Origin: Sphingomonadaceae bacterium 3R27C6
GTDB taxonomy: Bacteria; Pseudomonadota; Alphaproteobacteria; Sphingomonadales; Sphingomonadaceae
Direction: 5' to 3'
Assembly (NCBI GenBank): GCA_005503215.1
Contig: SCNS01000024.1
Coordinates: 1 to 64,000, forward strand
DNA length: 64,000 bases
Shown: positions 61,739 to 64,000 of the stretch, one piece after another
Numbering within the stretch: position 1 is the stretch's first letter
Layout of the letters: every line of letters begins with the position of its first letter
The notes under the pieces: generated by a model
Told to the model about the DNA's origin: nothing
The model's database searches: none
Seen by the model: the letters and a program-made list of their open reading frames with translations, nothing else
Position numbers and translations under genes: made by a program

Positions 61739-61815
61739 CGCTTAATCCACAATCGCTGGGCCTCGGCGCGCCATAGCCGTTGCGCGCGGCGCCCCGCTGC
61801 CGCTATGCCAGGGGC

Positions 61816-62487
61816 ATGTGGCAACTCTATCAATTCCCGCTCTGTCCCTTTTCGCGCAAGGTCCGCCTTTTGCTGGGCGAAAAGGGCGTCGGTTATGAAT
61901 TGGTGCGCGAATCGCCGTGGGAACGCCGCGACGAGTTCATCGACCTGAACCCGGCGGGGCGCACCCCCGTCATGGTCGATCAGGCGCGCGGCCAGCTGCT
62001 GATGGACAGCATGGCGATCGCCGAATATTTCGAGGAAACCGTCGAAGGCAAGGCGATGATCAACGGCACCGCGGCGAACCGCGCCGAGATTCGCCGGCTG
62101 ACGTCGTGGTTCGATCACGACTTCTATTATGAAGTCACCGGCCCCTTGCTGTTCGAACGGATGCAAAAGCGCATCGTCCACCGCCAGCCGCCCGACGGCG
62201 GCGCGCTGCGCGAGGCGATGAAGGCGGCGAACAACCATCTCGATTATGTCGATTATCTCATCGACCACCGCACTTGGCTCGCCGGCGCGACGATGAGCCT
62301 CGCCGACCTGACCGCGGCGGCGCATATCTCGGTCGCCGATTATCTCGGCGGGATCGACTGGACGGGGCACGAACAGACCAAGGGCTGGTATTCGGGGCTG
62401 AAATCGCGGCCGAGTTTTCGGCCATTGCTGGCGGAAAGAATGGAGATTGTAAGCCCGCCGAAATATTATGAGGATGTGGATTTTTAG
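61816..62487 (+). CDS. Glutathione S-transferase family protein
   Basis: This 223-residue protein has an N-terminal thioredoxin-like domain with a CPFSRK motif near residue 10 (a Cys or Ser GST active site), the NPAGRTPVMVD substrate-site loop near 53 and DSMAIAEYFEE near 74, followed by an all-helical C-terminal domain with LADLTAAAHISVADYLG. Length and domain order are typical. The start at 61816 is preferred over the upstream in-frame ATG at 61780. Confidence 0.9.
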   Translation: MWQLYQFPLCPFSRKVRLLLGEKGVGYELVRESPWERRDEFIDLNPAGRTPVMVDQARGQLLMDSMAIAEYFEETVEGKAMINGTAANRAEIRRLTSWFDHDFYYEVTGPLLFERMQKRIVHRQPPDGGALREAMKAANNHLDYVDYLIDHRTWLAGATMSLADLTAAAHISVADYLGGIDWTGHEQTKGWYSGLKSRPSFRPLLAERMEIVSPPKYYEDVDF

Positions 62488-62769
62488 ATACCCAGCTTCC
62501 CCCTTTCTCTAACCCACATCCCGAACGACCGGGTAATGGCGGGTGCAGCCGGCGCCACCCGACTGGACAGTAAGCAGCCATTGGCACGCCCCCGCACCCA
62601 ATGACCCTCCGGAGCTATGGCAAATCCGCCGTGTCGTTCTGCGTACCGAATTGACGCAACAAAGATCGTTACACCATTGGCACCAATTACCCGGCCAATC
62701 TGCCTAGGCGACATTGAGCATAGGTACTAGGCTCGGCCATCGCCCCACGACTCAGCAATTGAATCCAAA
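62488..62769. other. Intergenic region before LuxR-type regulator
   Basis: This stretch of 282 bases lies between the GST gene and the LuxR-type gene. A minus-strand open frame (62484-62714, 76 codons) has no recognised family or ribosome-binding site and is not annotated as a gene. Promoter elements for the regulator must lie in the AT-richer right half. Confidence 0.4.
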
Positions 62770-63249
62770 GTGAAGCAGAATTTTCCCTTGCCGCCCGAAG
62801 CCGCCGCTCTGGCCGCGCGCCTTAGCGGACGTCAGCGAGAATGCCTGGTACTTGTCGGAAATGGCCTTACTTCCAAGGAGATCGGGCGCTTGCTGTCGCT
62901 CGCTCCGTCGACGGTCGACAATCATCTCAACGCCGCGACCGAAAGGCTTGGCTGTTCATCGCGCGCCATCGCAGCTCAAATCCTGCAGATGGCAGAGCAG
63001 TTTGCCGACCAATCCCGCAACGGGAACGAAACAAAAACCAGCAGCAATGATTCAGAACATTCCGGCGATATGACCGCTCATCCAAGGCCGCGGCGTAGCT
63101 ATTTTCTACCGCCGTTTGGAGGCTCGCCGAATGAGGAAACGGCGGCGCGCCGGATTACACATATCGGCTTGATAGCAATTGCCGCCACAATGGCGTTCGC
63201 CGCCATCACAATAACCGTTGCGGGGGTAATTGAGCTGTTCAGCAAGTAG
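62770..63249 (+). CDS. LuxR-type HTH regulator with C-terminal membrane anchor
   Basis: This 159-residue protein has an N-terminal LuxR/GerE DNA-binding domain (LSGRQRECLVLVGNGLTSKEIGRLLSLAPSTVDNHLNAATERLG) and a C-terminal hydrophobic helix (about residues 132-155, ending in ELFSK). Small LuxR-type proteins with a terminal transmembrane segment are frequent in sphingomonads. The start is a GTG at 62770. The gene precedes a small soluble protein and a membrane protein, so it may regulate them. The signal it senses is unknown. Confidence 0.85.
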   Translation: MKQNFPLPPEAAALAARLSGRQRECLVLVGNGLTSKEIGRLLSLAPSTVDNHLNAATERLGCSSRAIAAQILQMAEQFADQSRNGNETKTSSNDSEHSGDMTAHPRPRRSYFLPPFGGSPNEETAARRITHIGLIAIAATMAFAAITITVAGVIELFSK

Positions 63250-63294
63250 CATTTTTCGGAAGCATCCATGACCAATCAATGGAGGAGGCATGTG

Positions 63295-63639
63295 ATGCAC
63301 AAGATAGAACAAGGGGTCGGGAGCGTGGTTGCAGCGGATACGCGGACAACGATGGCGTCGGTAGATGCCACCTATCTCGCCCAAGCCCGAATGGCGGCCA
63401 GCATCGTCGAAGCAGCCACGGCCTCCGACCTGCCGGCAGGCGCGACGCAAGAATTGCTGGAAGCGGTGACCGACAGCATGACACAGGTCGTGGCAGGCCG
63501 AACCAAACTGATTAAGGCTCTTAGCCAGCTTCAGCAGATACAAAGCAAGAGCAATCTGCGGGAAGTCGGCTTCGGCTGCCCCGGCGGCCTCCCGAGCCAA
63601 GCGTCCCTGAAGGCGCCGAACGAACAGATCACGCCTTAG
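63295..63639 (+). CDS. Small hypothetical protein following LuxR-type gene
   Basis: This 114-residue soluble helical protein begins MHKIEQGVG and includes a middle segment, YLAQARMAASIVEAA, then TQELLEAVTDSMTQVVAGRTKLIKAL. No family is recognised. The ATG at 63295 has a strong GGAGGAGG six bases upstream; the earlier in-frame ATG at 63268 lacks one. It is 45 bases after the regulator gene and is probably cotranscribed. Helical content and lack of motifs suggest a partner or adaptor protein. Confidence 0.6.
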   Translation: MHKIEQGVGSVVAADTRTTMASVDATYLAQARMAASIVEAATASDLPAGATQELLEAVTDSMTQVVAGRTKLIKALSQLQQIQSKSNLREVGFGCPGGLPSQASLKAPNEQITP

Positions 63640-63654
63640 ATTCAACAGGATTCA

Positions 63655-64000
63655 ATGATACAAGTATTATTCTACTTCTATCTTCTATCTACGCTCGCCA
63701 TATCATCGATTTTCGGTGAAAGTGTCGAGCGTAGATTCTGCTTATATCTATTGATATCTTCAATAATAACCCATGCTATTCAGACGAGTTTTCCATTTCC
63801 TTCCTATCTTTATTACATAATTCCGATCGACGTTTCGATTTTTATATACTCGCTCCACCTTGCATTGACGAGAAATCGCTTCTGGCCCATTTGGTTTGCT
63901 GGCTTTCTCGTGGTCGGTATGGCGGCGTCGGTGAGCATATTGGTTTTCCGGAACCTCAACCCGTTCATCGTGTTCGCGGCTAGTGCCTTCTGGTCGCTGC
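63655..64000 (+). CDS. Polytopic membrane protein, 3' end outside window
   Basis: The frame is open from ATG 63655 (AACAGGA upstream) to the window end, at least 115 residues. The translated part is almost entirely hydrophobic, beginning MIQVLFYFYLLSTLAISSIF, and includes four or so likely membrane helices. It is AT-rich compared with its neighbours, suggesting a recently acquired gene or simply membrane-protein composition. No family can be named from this part. Confidence 0.6.
   Translation, partial: MIQVLFYFYLLSTLAISSIFGESVERRFCLYLLISSIITHAIQTSFPFPSYLYYIIPIDVSIFIYSLHLALTRNRFWPIWFAGFLVVGMAASVSILVFRNLNPFIVFAASAFWSL

Noticed and set aside
62484..62714. 76-codon minus-strand frame after the GST gene
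   Set aside because: No family, no clear ribosome-binding site, and it overlaps the end of the GST gene; it may be a decayed fragment.

Overview
The window is high-GC alphaproteobacterial DNA, most probably from a sphingomonad. The evidence is the right-hand chromosomal block (an NDUFA9-like protein, uppP, gltD, two DUF2059 proteins, gltB) and the Ti/RSF1010-style conjugation module with TraA, TraC, TraD, MucR, ArdC, DUF736 and ParB. Genus is not provable from the sequence alone; Sphingopyxis or a relative is my inference.

Layout. Bases 1 to about 51,150 look like one large island, possibly composite, abutting the 3' end of a tRNA-Leu(CAG) at 51152-51238 with a DUF4102-type integrase beside it. 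Its left end is outside the window. From left to right: (a) 245-15258, a tightly overlapping five-gene minus-strand operon (DUF1998 helicase, SNF2 helicase, N6-adenine methyltransferase, Rad50-like ATPase, HNH nuclease), a DISARM/Druantia-like defence system with a Septu-like tail; (b) 15598-21199, a reduced conjugation module (DUF6118 protein, TraA relaxase, a recognisable oriT, TraC, TraD and an isolated TrbL); (c) 21212-29949, a probable leading region: MucR, MNT-HEPN protein, sigma-4-like protein, ArdC, AlpA, DUF736, ParB and a divergent tyrosine recombinase, separated by long hairpin-rich intergenic modules; (d) a complete tRNA-Thr(CGT); (e) 30296-46314, a second defence island: a five-gene minus-strand operon (SNF2 helicase, Hsp70/actin-fold ATPase, DUF6361 protein, double-HKD PLD nuclease, second SF2 helicase), a small DUF4258-like protein, a WYL regulator, and a divergent Fe-S RecB-nuclease/UPF1-like helicase; (f) 46363-50934, small accessory genes (ubiquitin-like candidate, DUF3892, an unrecognised protein, NYN RNase, RES/Xre toxin-antitoxin) and the integrase.

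From 51239 the sequence is ordinary chromosome: undecaprenyl-diphosphatase, both glutamate synthase subunits flanking two DUF2059 secreted proteins, a GST, a LuxR-type regulator with a membrane anchor, and a membrane protein cut by the window end.

The most interesting observations are: the five-gene Hsp70/PLD/DUF6361/two-helicase operon, which I cannot match to a named system; an 18-bp WYL-regulator operator candidate present twice and pointing into both transcription units around it; and three related palindromic modules upstream of the ArdC, DUF736 and ParB genes. Those genes lie downstream of the inferred nick with the transferred strand as their template, the arrangement expected for single-stranded promoters of anti-defence genes.
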